From Acidimicrobiia bacterium (GTDB taxonomy: Bacteria; Actinomycetota; Acidimicrobiia; Acidimicrobiales; CATQHL01): 15,424 nucleotides of DNA. A program made the position numbers and the translations under genes. Location: positions 8,918 to 24,341 of the forward strand of contig JAGWAK010000023.1 in assembly GCA_021296435.1 (NCBI GenBank), written 5' to 3'. Below the pieces are notes generated by a model, which did not search any database, was not told where the DNA came from, and saw only the letters and a list, made by a program, of their open reading frames with translations. Numbering within the stretch: position 1 is the first letter of the stretch; each line of letters begins with the position of its first letter. Below are positions 1-6,581 of the stretch, piece after piece.

Positions 1-215
1 AGCATCGGCGCCGTTCGGGCGCATCCAGCGCGGGCGGCACCGTCGCCTACCCACTCAGGCGCTGATTCCGGCCGACGCGACCAGCGGCGCCGAGGAAGAC
101 TCGGCGAGCCATAGTGATCGGGGAGAGGGTCGGCGCGGGAGTTGCGACCCCCAGCGCCAGCAATGAAGACCCGGCGAGCGCCGGTGTTCGGGGGAGGCTT
201 GGGCGCGCCGGAACT

Positions 216-476
216 TCAGCGGGCGCCGAGGGATGCTCTGCGTACCTGGGCGTCGGCCAGTTGCGCTGCGGCTTGCCCTTGGTGGGTGATGCGGCCCATC
301 TCGATGACGTAGCCCCGATGGCTGGCTTCGAGGCCCTTGCGGGCATTCTGCTCGATCATGAGGACCGTCAGGCCGATCTCGCGGTTTAGGCGGTCGATGG
401 CGGCGAAGAACTGACGGGTGATGATCGGAGCCAGGCCTGCCGAGGGCTCGTGCATCAGCATCAGGGTCAACAGCGT
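216..476 (-). pseudogene. Remnant of a LivF-type branched-chain amino acid ABC transporter ATPase (C-terminal third)
   Basis: The minus-strand reading frame carries recognisable LivF C-terminal sequence: a Walker B-like segment (LMLMHEPSAGLAP), then IDRLNREIGLTVLMIEQNAR (D-loop and H-loop region) and RGYVIEMGRI near the end. Intact LivF proteins are about 235-250 residues with Walker A and the LSGG signature upstream. Neither is present here, and the frame upstream of about 476 (up to 608) is unrelated low-complexity sequence. The Walker B aspartate just before the catalytic glutamate reads as histidine (MHEPS instead of LDEPS), and the H-loop histidine is not visible, since EQN is followed directly by AR. 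No other Liv transporter genes adjoin it. I infer a decayed gene fragment and not a working ATPase. The upstream boundary is approximate. Confidence 0.7.
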
Positions 477-604
477 GGCATTGGACGTGCCACCCACACG
501 CATCCGACCACCACCGCGAGCAGCGTCAGAACAAGCGCTGCAACAGCCGGCCGCGCACACAGCTGCGCACGCTTCTCGCTCTCCGGCTTGCTCCCCGACC
601 GGCC

Positions 605-1969
605 TCACGCGCGTGTCGCCGACCTGGGAGAATCACCCAGGTTGCGCAGGTACGCCACGGCCGCCACGCCGGCCAGCGCGGCGCCGAACAGGCCGCTGTA
701 GTGGCTGAGGAACTGAAAGTCCTGCCACGCCACGACCGCACCCCCGGCCACTCCGGCGACGCTCCCCGAGGCCGTCATCAGCAGGTCGGCTGCTCCCTGC
801 ACCGGGACGCGGTCGGCGGCCGACACGACGGCGGTGAACAGAGCAGTACCAGCAACGAGACAGCAATTCCAGCCGAGGCCCACCCCGAACATGCCGACGA
901 ACATGCCCCAGGCCACGTCAGGGGGCGTGTGCGCGGCGATCTCCGCCCCACCGAAGCTGATCACCCCGCCGGCGACGATCATGGGCACCGGCCCCAAACG
1001 GTCCGTCACCCATCCCACCAGGGGTGCCAGTGCGTACATCCCCACAATGTGGATGGAGATCACGAACCCGATGAGATCCAGGCTCTGGTCACCGTCGGTC
1101 ATGTGCAGCGGCGTCATGACCATCGTCGCCACCATGACGCTCTGTCCCACCATCATCGCCAACGTGGCCAGGCGGACCGCTGGGAGCCGGAAGATCAGGC
1201 GGATCGAGCGAGCGAGGTTGCCGCCGGTCCGGGCCGTCTCGGCACCGCCGCCGAGCCGTCTTGCCACCAGCAGCGGGTCGGGTCGCAGGCCGCGATCCGA
1301 CAGCAGCGCCGCCAGGATGAACGCCGCCGCGGCAAAGAGGTACGGGCCGGACAACTCGTCGAGGCCCACAGCGGTGGCCACCGTCGTCGCAGGGCCCAGC
1401 GCCAGCGTGGGACCCAGGATGGCACCGACCGTGGTGGCACCGACCAGGAGCCCAATGGTCCGGGCCCTGTGCGCGGGCACCGCCAGGTCGACGACCGCGA
1501 ACCGAGCCGCCAGGGTGCAGGCATTGCCCGTTCCGACAGCGGCAAAGCCGATGACGACGAGCGCGTAGGCGTCCGTTTGGCCCCCCAGCATCGCCACGAT
1601 CGCTCCGGCCAGCGCCAAGAAGTACCCCGAGCGCAGACCCACCCGCCGGCCGCTGCGGTTCATGAGTTTCGCCATCGGCACCGCCACCAGGGCTGAACCG
1701 ATGGTCAATCCACTGGCGGCCAGGCCGCTGAGCGTCTCGTTGCCGGTGATCCTCTCGGCGAGCACCGCGGCGACGCTGAACGCCCCGGCCGTGCCCGCTC
1801 CACCCACCGACACGACGGCCATCAACACGCGCAACGTGCGCCGCTGAATGTCCTGGACATCGCGGCCGGTCGTCGGATCCTGCCGAGCAACCAGCGGCGG
1901 CGCTGCGCCGGGATCCGAAGCGCCGGAGCCGGTGGCCGCCTGGTTCGCGCTCTCCGACGGCCCCGTCAC
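605..1969 (-). CDS. Major facilitator superfamily (MFS) transporter
   Basis: A 454-residue membrane protein with a polar N-terminal tail of about 45 residues followed by about 12 hydrophobic segments, the usual MFS architecture. The conserved loop between helices 2 and 3 (motif A) is seen as NRSGRRVGLRSGY at about residues 104-116, and a degenerate repeat of it, GWVTDRLGPVP, occurs at about 319-329 in the second half. A cytoplasmic linker rich in Arg (about 225-260) separates the halves. The family moves small molecules by proton-coupled or facilitated transport; the substrate cannot be read here, and drug or metabolite efflux is the most common role for such proteins. The start is a GTG at 1969, chosen because a TAGTCT -10 element lies 6 nt upstream, suggesting a leaderless message. 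The gene diverges from the cyclophilin gene and is probably independent of the catabolic cluster. Confidence 0.88.
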   Translation of the reverse strand: MTGPSESANQAATGSGASDPGAAPPLVARQDPTTGRDVQDIQRRTLRVLMAVVSVGGAGTAGAFSVAAVLAERITGNETLSGLAASGLTIGSALVAVPMAKLMNRSGRRVGLRSGYFLALAGAIVAMLGGQTDAYALVVIGFAAVGTGNACTLAARFAVVDLAVPAHRARTIGLLVGATTVGAILGPTLALGPATTVATAVGLDELSGPYLFAAAAFILAALLSDRGLRPDPLLVARRLGGGAETARTGGNLARSIRLIFRLPAVRLATLAMMVGQSVMVATMVMTPLHMTDGDQSLDLIGFVISIHIVGMYALAPLVGWVTDRLGPVPMIVAGGVISFGGAEIAAHTPPDVAWGMFVGMFGVGLGWNCCLVAGTALFTAVVSAADRVPVQGAADLLMTASGSVAGVAGGAVVAWQDFQFLSHYSGLFGAALAGVAAVAYLRNLGDSPRSATRA

Positions 1970-1981
1970 GGGTCCAGACTA
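1970..1981 (-). promoter_or_regulatory. Putative leaderless promoter (-10 element) of the MFS gene
   Basis: Read on the minus strand, TAGTCT (1981 to 1976) fits the actinobacterial TAnnnT -10 pattern and lies only 6 nt before the GTG start at 1969. Transcription would therefore begin at or next to the start codon. No clear -35 element and no Shine-Dalgarno sequence are visible, as expected for a leaderless gene. Confidence 0.5.
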
Positions 1982-2055
1982 GGCGCCTGCGACCAGCGGG
2001 CCCGCATTGGAGATGCCGCCGAACCGCCGGCGCAGGACCCCGTGGCCCATCCCGG

Positions 2056-2068
2056 TAGAGTCACCGCC
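2056..2068 (+). promoter_or_regulatory. Putative leaderless promoter (-10 element) of the cyclophilin gene
   Basis: TAGAGT at 2056-2061 matches TAnnnT and is followed after 7 nt by an in-frame GTG at 2069. This mirrors the arrangement of the divergent MFS gene and supports 2069 as the true start over the GTG at 2042 and the ATG at 2093. There is no purine-rich ribosome binding site before 2069. Confidence 0.5.
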
Positions 2069-2584
2069 GTGCAGTGGACAGAACCCCCAGCCATGACTCT
2101 CGATCCGGCGTTGCGCTACTCGGCGACGCTCGACACCACGTGCGGCAGCATCGAACTGGACCTCCAGGCCGAGCGCTCCCCACTGGCGGTCAACAGCTTC
2201 GTCTTCCTGGCCCAGCAGGGCTACTACGACAACTGTCCCGTACACCGGGTGGTGCCGGGATTCGTGGTGCAGGCCGGTGACCCCACCGGAACCGGACGTG
2301 GCGGCCCCGGCTACCGATTCGCCGACGAACTCGAAGGGCGCGGCCAGTACCGGGAGGGCACTCTGGCGATGGCCAATGCCGGCCCCAACACCAACGGGTC
2401 GCAGTTCTTCATCTGCCTGGGGAGCGTGAACCTGCCGCACTCCTACACCATCTTCGGCCAGGTCACCGCCGGAATGGACGCCGTGCACGCCTTCGCGGCG
2501 CTACCTCGGCGCGGTGAGCAGCCGAAGGGCGACGCCAAGATCCGCTCGGTGGCGATCAGCACCGAACCCATAGCCGGCGCCTGA
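2069..2584 (+). CDS. Cyclophilin-type peptidyl-prolyl cis-trans isomerase
   Basis: About 171 residues from the GTG at 2069, the normal size for a single-domain bacterial cyclophilin. It catalyses cis-trans isomerisation of Xaa-Pro bonds and aids protein folding. The diagnostic core is visible: FHRVIPGF-type catalytic arginine region as VHRVVPGFVVQAGDPTGTG, followed by GTLAMANAGPNTNGSQFFI and the HxxFGxV-type segment SYTIFGQV. There is no signal peptide or membrane anchor, so it should be cytoplasmic, unlike secreted actinobacterial PpiB variants with long N-terminal extensions. Alternative starts are GTG 2042 (9 residues longer, but upstream of the proposed -10) and ATG 2093 (8 residues shorter). 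It is a housekeeping gene that happens to lie next to the cluster, and it converges with the TetR gene 24 bp downstream. Confidence 0.93.
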   Translation: MQWTEPPAMTLDPALRYSATLDTTCGSIELDLQAERSPLAVNSFVFLAQQGYYDNCPVHRVVPGFVVQAGDPTGTGRGGPGYRFADELEGRGQYREGTLAMANAGPNTNGSQFFICLGSVNLPHSYTIFGQVTAGMDAVHAFAALPRRGEQPKGDAKIRSVAISTEPIAGA

Positions 2585-2585
2585 G

Positions 2586-2597
2586 CCCGCCGGCGGG
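2586..2597. terminator. GC-rich perfect palindrome between convergent genes, possible bidirectional terminator
   Basis: CCCGCCGGCGGG is a 12-bp perfect palindrome filling half of the 24-bp gap between the convergent cyclophilin and TetR stop codons. It could fold as a hairpin in either transcript. There is no T-run on either side, so classical intrinsic termination is unproven, and with a GC content this high a chance palindrome is possible. Confidence 0.3.
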
Positions 2598-2608
2598 GCA
2601 GGACGCCG

Positions 2609-3211
2609 TCAGGTTTGCAGGCCCCCGATCACCAGCCGGCTGAACTCCCTCCCGATCTGCGCGGCGCTGGCCGGCCCGTCGGGGCGGTACCAGAACGCCA
2701 TGGAGTTCATCATGCCGATGATGCCGATGCCGGCAAGTCGAGGGTTGATCTGGGACTTGATCTCCCCGGAGCGCTGGCCGCGGCGGATCTGTGAGATCAG
2801 GAACCTGCTGTAGACGTCAGCCGCTTCGCGGATCGTCTCCTGGCGTTCCTCTGAGAGCGCCCGGAACTCCCTGAAGAACACCGAGGACTGCACGAACGTG
2901 GAGGCGAAGACTCTGGCGTGCCCCTGGAGGAGCGCCTCGATGAGCTCGAGCGCGCTGCCCTCACGCTGCTCCAACTCCTCGATGACGCCGAGCGCCGCGT
3001 CGTAGGCCTCCTTGATGACACTGAAGAGAAGATCCTCTTTGGTGTCGATGTAGTAATAGAGGCTGCCCTTGAGGATCCCAACTTCCTCAGCGATCTCCTG
3101 AATAGAGGTCGCTTCATAGCCCTTCTCGTTGAAGATCCGCGCGGCGACGTCGATGACCTCTTGGCGTCGACGCTTGGAGGGCCTGGGTGTCCCGGTGGCG
3201 GCCTCGGCCAT
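2609..3211 (-). CDS. TetR/AcrR-family transcriptional regulator, KstR2-like in its C-terminal part
   Basis: A 200-residue one-component repressor. The N-terminal DNA-binding domain (about residues 14-62) shows the TetR helix-turn-helix: IFNEKGYEATSIQEIAEEVG followed by KGSLYYYIDTKEDLL. The C-terminal ligand domain (about 65-195) ends in a segment (NPRLAGIGIIGMMNSMAFWY) like that of KstR2-type regulators, which sense CoA thioesters; that ligand class is an inference. The ATG at 3211 is chosen because GAGGAG lies 6 nt upstream of it; the open frame continues to 3397 but the extra residues look non-coding. It is divergent from the mutase operon, with a 188-bp region between them that holds a long inverted repeat. 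It most likely represses that operon and itself, with derepression by an acyl-CoA intermediate. Confidence 0.92.
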   Translation of the reverse strand: MAEAATGTPRPSKRRRQEVIDVAARIFNEKGYEATSIQEIAEEVGILKGSLYYYIDTKEDLLFSVIKEAYDAALGVIEELEQREGSALELIEALLQGHARVFASTFVQSSVFFREFRALSEERQETIREAADVYSRFLISQIRRGQRSGEIKSQINPRLAGIGIIGMMNSMAFWYRPDGPASAAQIGREFSRLVIGGLQT

Positions 3212-3255
3212 TGACAACTCCTCAAACAACTGTTGGGTTGGCGGATCGGCGCTAG

Positions 3256-3282
3256 ATTGTAGGCCAGCACCGAACCGTACAA
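3256..3282 (-). promoter_or_regulatory. Candidate promoter of the TetR gene
   Basis: On the minus strand TACAAT (3261 to 3256) is a good -10 match. TTGTAC (3282 to 3277) sits 15 nt upstream as a possible -35, a slightly short spacing. The -35 lies within the left arm of the inverted repeat at 3276-3309, so a protein bound there would block the promoter. The leader would be about 40 nt and contain the GAGGAG ribosome binding site. Confidence 0.45.
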
Positions 3283-3309
3283 CAGGGCACTCCCCTCGCA
3301 GGTTGTACG
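3276..3309. promoter_or_regulatory. Inverted repeat between divergent TetR and mutase genes, candidate operator
   Basis: CGTACAAC (3276-3283) and GTTGTACG (3302-3309) are perfect 8-bp inverted arms separated by 18 bp. TetR-family dimers usually bind compact palindromes; two dimers side by side, or a different partner, could account for the wide spacing. Two further AACnGTTGGG copies occur at 3228-3237 and 3346-3355. The position between a TetR gene and its divergent operon makes a regulatory role plausible, but no binding site of this exact form is known to me. Confidence 0.45.
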
Positions 3310-3399
3310 AGGCGAGCCCAGCCGGTCCGCGGGTACTGTGCCGGGAACGGTTGGGCGCACCTCGGGCGAACCGGCGGGCCGCCCGGCACAGAGTCAACT

Positions 3400-5088
3400 A
3401 TGAGTCTCCCCGACAACCCTTTCCCCGGCGGAGCCGAGTCGCACGACGACGAGGACTCGCCACGCGCCCGAGCCGAGGCGCAGTGGCGGGCCGCATTCGA
3501 AGCCGCCCCGCTGCGCGACGGCACCTTCGAGACCATGTCCGGCATCCCGCTGGCAGCGGTGCACGGGGATCCGCCCTACCCCGGTCAGTTCCCGTACACG
3601 CGGGGCATCTACCCCTCGATGTACCGCTCACGGCTGTGGACGATGCGGCTCTTCGCCGGCATGGGCACCGCGGCAGACACCAACCAGCGCTTCAAGAGGC
3701 TCCTGGAAGCCGGAGGCACGGGGCTGTCGACGGCCTTCGACATGCCCACGCTCATGGGGCGCGACTCCGATCATCCCTGGGCGGTCGGCGAGGTGGGCCG
3801 GGCCGGCGTCGCAGTCGACACGATCGCCGACATGGAGGACCTCTTCGCCGGCATCGACCTGGGCGGCGTGAGCACGTCGATGACCATCAACGGGCCCGCC
3901 AACATCCTCATGGCCATGTACATCGTGACCGGCGAGCGCGGCGGCACCGAACGCGCCCGGCTCAGCGGCACCATCCAGAACGACATCCTGAAGGAGTACC
4001 AGGCGCAGAAGGAGTACATCTTCCCGCCGCGCCCCTCGGTGCGGCTGGTGACCGACCTCATCGGGTTCACCACCGCCGAGATGCCGCGCTGGCATCCCGT
4101 GTCCATCAGCGGCTACCACATCCGCGAGGCCGGCTCCACGGCCGCCCAGGAACTGGCCTTCACCCTCGCCAACGGTTTCGCCTACGTGGAGGCGGCGATG
4201 GCCGCCGGGCTGGACGTGGACGACTTCGCCGGCCGCCTGTCGTTCTTCTTCAACAGCCACATCGACTTCTTCGAGGAGATCGGCAAGTACCGCGCCGCCC
4301 GGCGCATCTGGGCGCGCTGGATGCGCGAGCGCTACGGCGCCCGCCAGGAGCGTTCGCTGCAGTTGCGCTTCCACACCCAGACCGCCGGGGTGTCGCTCAC
4401 CGCCCAGCAGCCCGAGGTGAACATCGCCCGGGTCGCCACCCAAGCGCTGGCGGCGGTCCTCGGCGGCACCCAGAGCCTGCACACCGACAGCTACGACGAG
4501 GCGCTCGCCCTGCCCACCGAGCGGGCGGCGCGGATCGCCCTGCGGACCCAGCAGGTCATCGCGCATGAGACCGGCGCCACCAACGTGGCCGACCCGCTGG
4601 GCGGCTCCGCTTACGTGGAGTGGATGACCGACGAGATGGAGCGGCGCGCCACCGAGGTGTTCGACCACCTCGACAAGCTCGGCGAGGGGTCGATCCTGGA
4701 AGGCGTCTACGAGGGCATCGCCAACGGCTACTTCGTGGGCGAGATCGCCGACAGCGCCTACCGCTTCGAGCGTGAGGTGAACGCCGGGCAGCGGATCATC
4801 GTGGGCGTCAACGCCCACACCACCGGCGACGACGGCGAAACCCCCACCCTCTACATCGCTGACGATGTCGAGGACCAGCAGTTGGCGCGCCTTGCCGAGG
4901 CGAAGCAGCGGCGCGACGGCGGGGCTGTCGTGGCCGCACTGGAGAGGCTGGCCGCAGACGCCGCCGACCCGACGGTCAACCTCATGGAGCCCATCATCGA
5001 CTGCGTGCGCGTCGAGGCCACCGAAGGTGAGATCGTGAACGCCCTCGAGGGCGTCTTCGGCACCTACACCGAACCCGCAGTGGTATGA
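3400..5088 (+). CDS. icmA: B12-dependent acyl-CoA mutase, large (substrate-binding) subunit, isobutyryl-CoA mutase type
   Basis: 562 residues, the size of a stand-alone large subunit (IcmA/HcmA type) without the cobalamin domain. It forms the TIM barrel that holds the acyl-CoA and reacts through an adenosylcobalamin radical. Family landmarks are GLSTAFDMPTLMGRDSDHP (about 108-126), SGTIQNDILKEY (189-200), SISGYHIREAG (235-245), LSFFFNSHIDFFEEIGKYRA (280-299) and GGTQSLHTDSYDEAL (355-369). The two residues that bind the free carboxylate in methylmalonyl-CoA mutase (Tyr89 and Arg207 of the Propionibacterium enzyme) align with Phe85 and Gln203. That is the isobutyryl-CoA mutase pattern, so a substrate without a second carboxylate is expected: isobutyryl/butyryl-CoA, or the related pivalyl/isovaleryl-CoA pair. 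It starts the operon divergent from the TetR gene; the ribosome binding site is weak (AGAG). It overlaps the small subunit by ATGA. Confidence 0.92.
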   Translation: MSLPDNPFPGGAESHDDEDSPRARAEAQWRAAFEAAPLRDGTFETMSGIPLAAVHGDPPYPGQFPYTRGIYPSMYRSRLWTMRLFAGMGTAADTNQRFKRLLEAGGTGLSTAFDMPTLMGRDSDHPWAVGEVGRAGVAVDTIADMEDLFAGIDLGGVSTSMTINGPANILMAMYIVTGERGGTERARLSGTIQNDILKEYQAQKEYIFPPRPSVRLVTDLIGFTTAEMPRWHPVSISGYHIREAGSTAAQELAFTLANGFAYVEAAMAAGLDVDDFAGRLSFFFNSHIDFFEEIGKYRAARRIWARWMRERYGARQERSLQLRFHTQTAGVSLTAQQPEVNIARVATQALAAVLGGTQSLHTDSYDEALALPTERAARIALRTQQVIAHETGATNVADPLGGSAYVEWMTDEMERRATEVFDHLDKLGEGSILEGVYEGIANGYFVGEIADSAYRFEREVNAGQRIIVGVNAHTTGDDGETPTLYIADDVEDQQLARLAEAKQRRDGGAVVAALERLAADAADPTVNLMEPIIDCVRVEATEGEIVNALEGVFGTYTEPAVV

Positions 5089-5525
5089 GCGGCCCCGACG
5101 GCGACGCTGCCGGCGCCGAGACCGAGCGTCGGCAACCGGTCCGGGTGGTGCTGGCCAAGCTGGGGCTGGACGGCCACGATCGGGGCCTGAAGGTGGTCGC
5201 ACGCATGCTGCGCGATGCCGGCCTGGAGGTCATCTACCTGGGACTTCGCCAGACCACTGAATCGATCCTGCTCGCCGTCGAGCAGGAGGACGCCGACGTG
5301 ATCGGCCTCTCGATCCACAACGGTGGCCACCTCACGCTGGCGCCCCGCATGGTGGAGGCCGTGCGCGCCACCGGCACGGATGTACCGGTCGTGGTAGGTG
5401 GGATCGTGCCGGACGTAGACCTCGAGCGCCTGGCGGAGGCCGGCGTGTTCGCCGTCTTGGGCCCGGGCGCCTCGGCGGCGGAGGTGGCCCGGACGGTGCG
5501 GGCGGCCGCAGCCCGCCGAGCATGA
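5085..5525 (+). CDS. icmB: B12-dependent acyl-CoA mutase, small (cobalamin-binding) subunit
   Basis: 146 residues, matching stand-alone cobalamin-binding subunits of IcmB/HcmB type. It carries the base-off/His-on cobalamin signature DxHxxG as LDGHDRG (Asp29, His31, Gly34), where the histidine becomes the lower cobalt ligand. The second signature, normally SxL followed by an inserted nucleotide-loop pocket, reads SIHNGGH (76-82), and the third, the GG turn, is VVVGGIVPD (102-110). An N-terminal tail of about 17 residues precedes the Rossmann-like domain. The start ATG overlaps the stop of the large subunit (ATGA), and the stop overlaps the start of the GTPase in the same way, so the three proteins should be made together. 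It pairs with the large subunit; alone it would be inactive. Confidence 0.93.
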   Translation: MSGPDGDAAGAETERRQPVRVVLAKLGLDGHDRGLKVVARMLRDAGLEVIYLGLRQTTESILLAVEQEDADVIGLSIHNGGHLTLAPRMVEAVRATGTDVPVVVGGIVPDVDLERLAEAGVFAVLGPGASAAEVARTVRAAAARRA

Positions 5526-6580
5526 CCGCCGGCCCGGCTGCAGGCCCCACGCCCGAGCGTGCCGCGCCGCACCCGGACGGCGAACCCCCCACCGCACCCG
5601 GAGACGTCACGGCCCTATTCGAGCGTGCCCGCGGCGGCGACCGGCGGGCACTGGGGCGGCTGCTGACCTACACCGAGCGGGGCGGGCCGCTCGCCGACGC
5701 CGTCGCCGTCGCCGCCTGGCCGCTCGCCGGAGCCGCCCACGTGGTGGGCATGACCGGCGCTCCGGGCGTCGGCAAGTCCACCCTCACCGATCGCCTGGCA
5801 CAGGTTGCCGCCGACGACGGCTGGCGCGTCGCCATCCTGGCGGTGGATCCCTCGTCCCCGCTGACCGGCGGCGCCATCCTCGGCGACAGGGTTCGGATGG
5901 GCAGCGCCGCGACGCCCGGCGGACCTTTCGTGCGCTCCATGGCGAGCCGCGGCCAGTCGGGGGGGCTGGCCCTGGCGGCACTGTCGGCGGTCCGGCTGCT
6001 CGACGCCGCCGGGCACGACCTGATCATCGTGGAGACCGTGGGTATCGGTCAGGTCGAGGTGGACATCGCCCGCACCGCCGACACCACGATCGTGGCGGTG
6101 AGCCCGGGGTGGGGCGACGCCGTGCAGGCCAACAAGGCCGGCCTGCTGGAGATGGCCGACATCTTCGTGGTCAACAAGGCCGACCGGGCCGGGGCCACCG
6201 ATGCCCGACGCGACCTCGAATACATGCTGGATCTGGGCCATCGCGCCGGCTGGAGGCCACCGGTGGCACTCACCGTCGCCACCACCGGCGAGGGCGCCGA
6301 CGAACTCTTCAAGCACGTGCAGGATCACCGCCAGCACCTGCGCACCTCCAGCGCCGAAGCGGAGCGGCGTGCCCGGCACGTCGCCGAGGAGGTGCGCCGC
6401 CACCTGCACCGCTGGGTGGACCAGTTGGTGGAACAGCCGACCCGGCAGACCGAAGCACTCTTCGCCGAAGTGGCGCAGGGGGATCTGGCTCCGTCGGCGG
6501 CGGCACAGCGACTGGCCGGCGAAGTGGGCCAGGTCCCCGAGAGAGACGCGCCCGGCGCCGACGACGAGCCGGAGGTCTGA
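5522..6580 (+). CDS. meaB: MeaB/ArgK-type G-protein chaperone of the acyl-CoA mutase
   Basis: 352-residue P-loop GTPase of the MeaB/MMAA family, which gates cofactor loading and protects or reactivates B12-dependent acyl-CoA mutases. Motifs in order are Walker A GAPGVGKST (79-87), the AVDPSSP segment (107-113) with the conserved aspartate, ETVGIGQVEVD (171-181, switch region) and NKAD (218-221) for guanine recognition. The C-terminal helices (about 275-335) match the dimerisation arm of MeaB. The N-terminal 30 residues are Pro/Ala-rich and probably disordered. It follows the small subunit with an ATGA overlap, the same order as in the 2-hydroxyisobutyryl-CoA mutase operons that carry meaH, which argues that it is dedicated to this mutase and not to a housekeeping methylmalonyl-CoA mutase. 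Confidence 0.94.
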   Translation: MTAGPAAGPTPERAAPHPDGEPPTAPGDVTALFERARGGDRRALGRLLTYTERGGPLADAVAVAAWPLAGAAHVVGMTGAPGVGKSTLTDRLAQVAADDGWRVAILAVDPSSPLTGGAILGDRVRMGSAATPGGPFVRSMASRGQSGGLALAALSAVRLLDAAGHDLIIVETVGIGQVEVDIARTADTTIVAVSPGWGDAVQANKAGLLEMADIFVVNKADRAGATDARRDLEYMLDLGHRAGWRPPVALTVATTGEGADELFKHVQDHRQHLRTSSAEAERRARHVAEEVRRHLHRWVDQLVEQPTRQTEALFAEVAQGDLAPSAAAQRLAGEVGQVPERDAPGADDEPEV

Positions 6581-6581
6581 C

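Noticed and set aside
1..215. Possible gene or regulatory RNA at the left end
   Set aside because: Open frames on both strands are short and Pro/Arg/Ala-biased, with no motif, ribosome binding site or convincing hairpin; nothing can be supported.
3373..3383. GGCGGGCCGCC palindrome just upstream of the mutase start
   Set aside because: Short and pure G/C; such palindromes are expected by chance at this base composition, and it is less specific than the TACAAC-containing repeat.
2609..3397. 262-residue version of the TetR protein
   Set aside because: The extra N-terminal residues come from the promoter region, while a strong GAGGAG site precedes the ATG at 3211.
3400..5088. Annotation as methylmalonyl-CoA mutase large subunit
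   Set aside because: The carboxylate-binding Tyr and Arg are Phe85 and Gln203, and the cobalamin domain is a separate 146-residue protein, both of which point to the isobutyryl-CoA mutase type.
3628..5202. Long minus-strand open frame opposite the mutase genes
   Set aside because: Rich in Gly/Val/His/Asp with no recognisable domain; it mirrors the codon bias of the mutase genes and overlaps them completely, so it is a GC-rich shadow.
6201..6581. N-terminal extension of the first P450 into the GTPase gene
   Set aside because: The frame is open but the translation is GTPase shadow; a GGAGG-preceded GTG at 6582 gives a normal P450 length.
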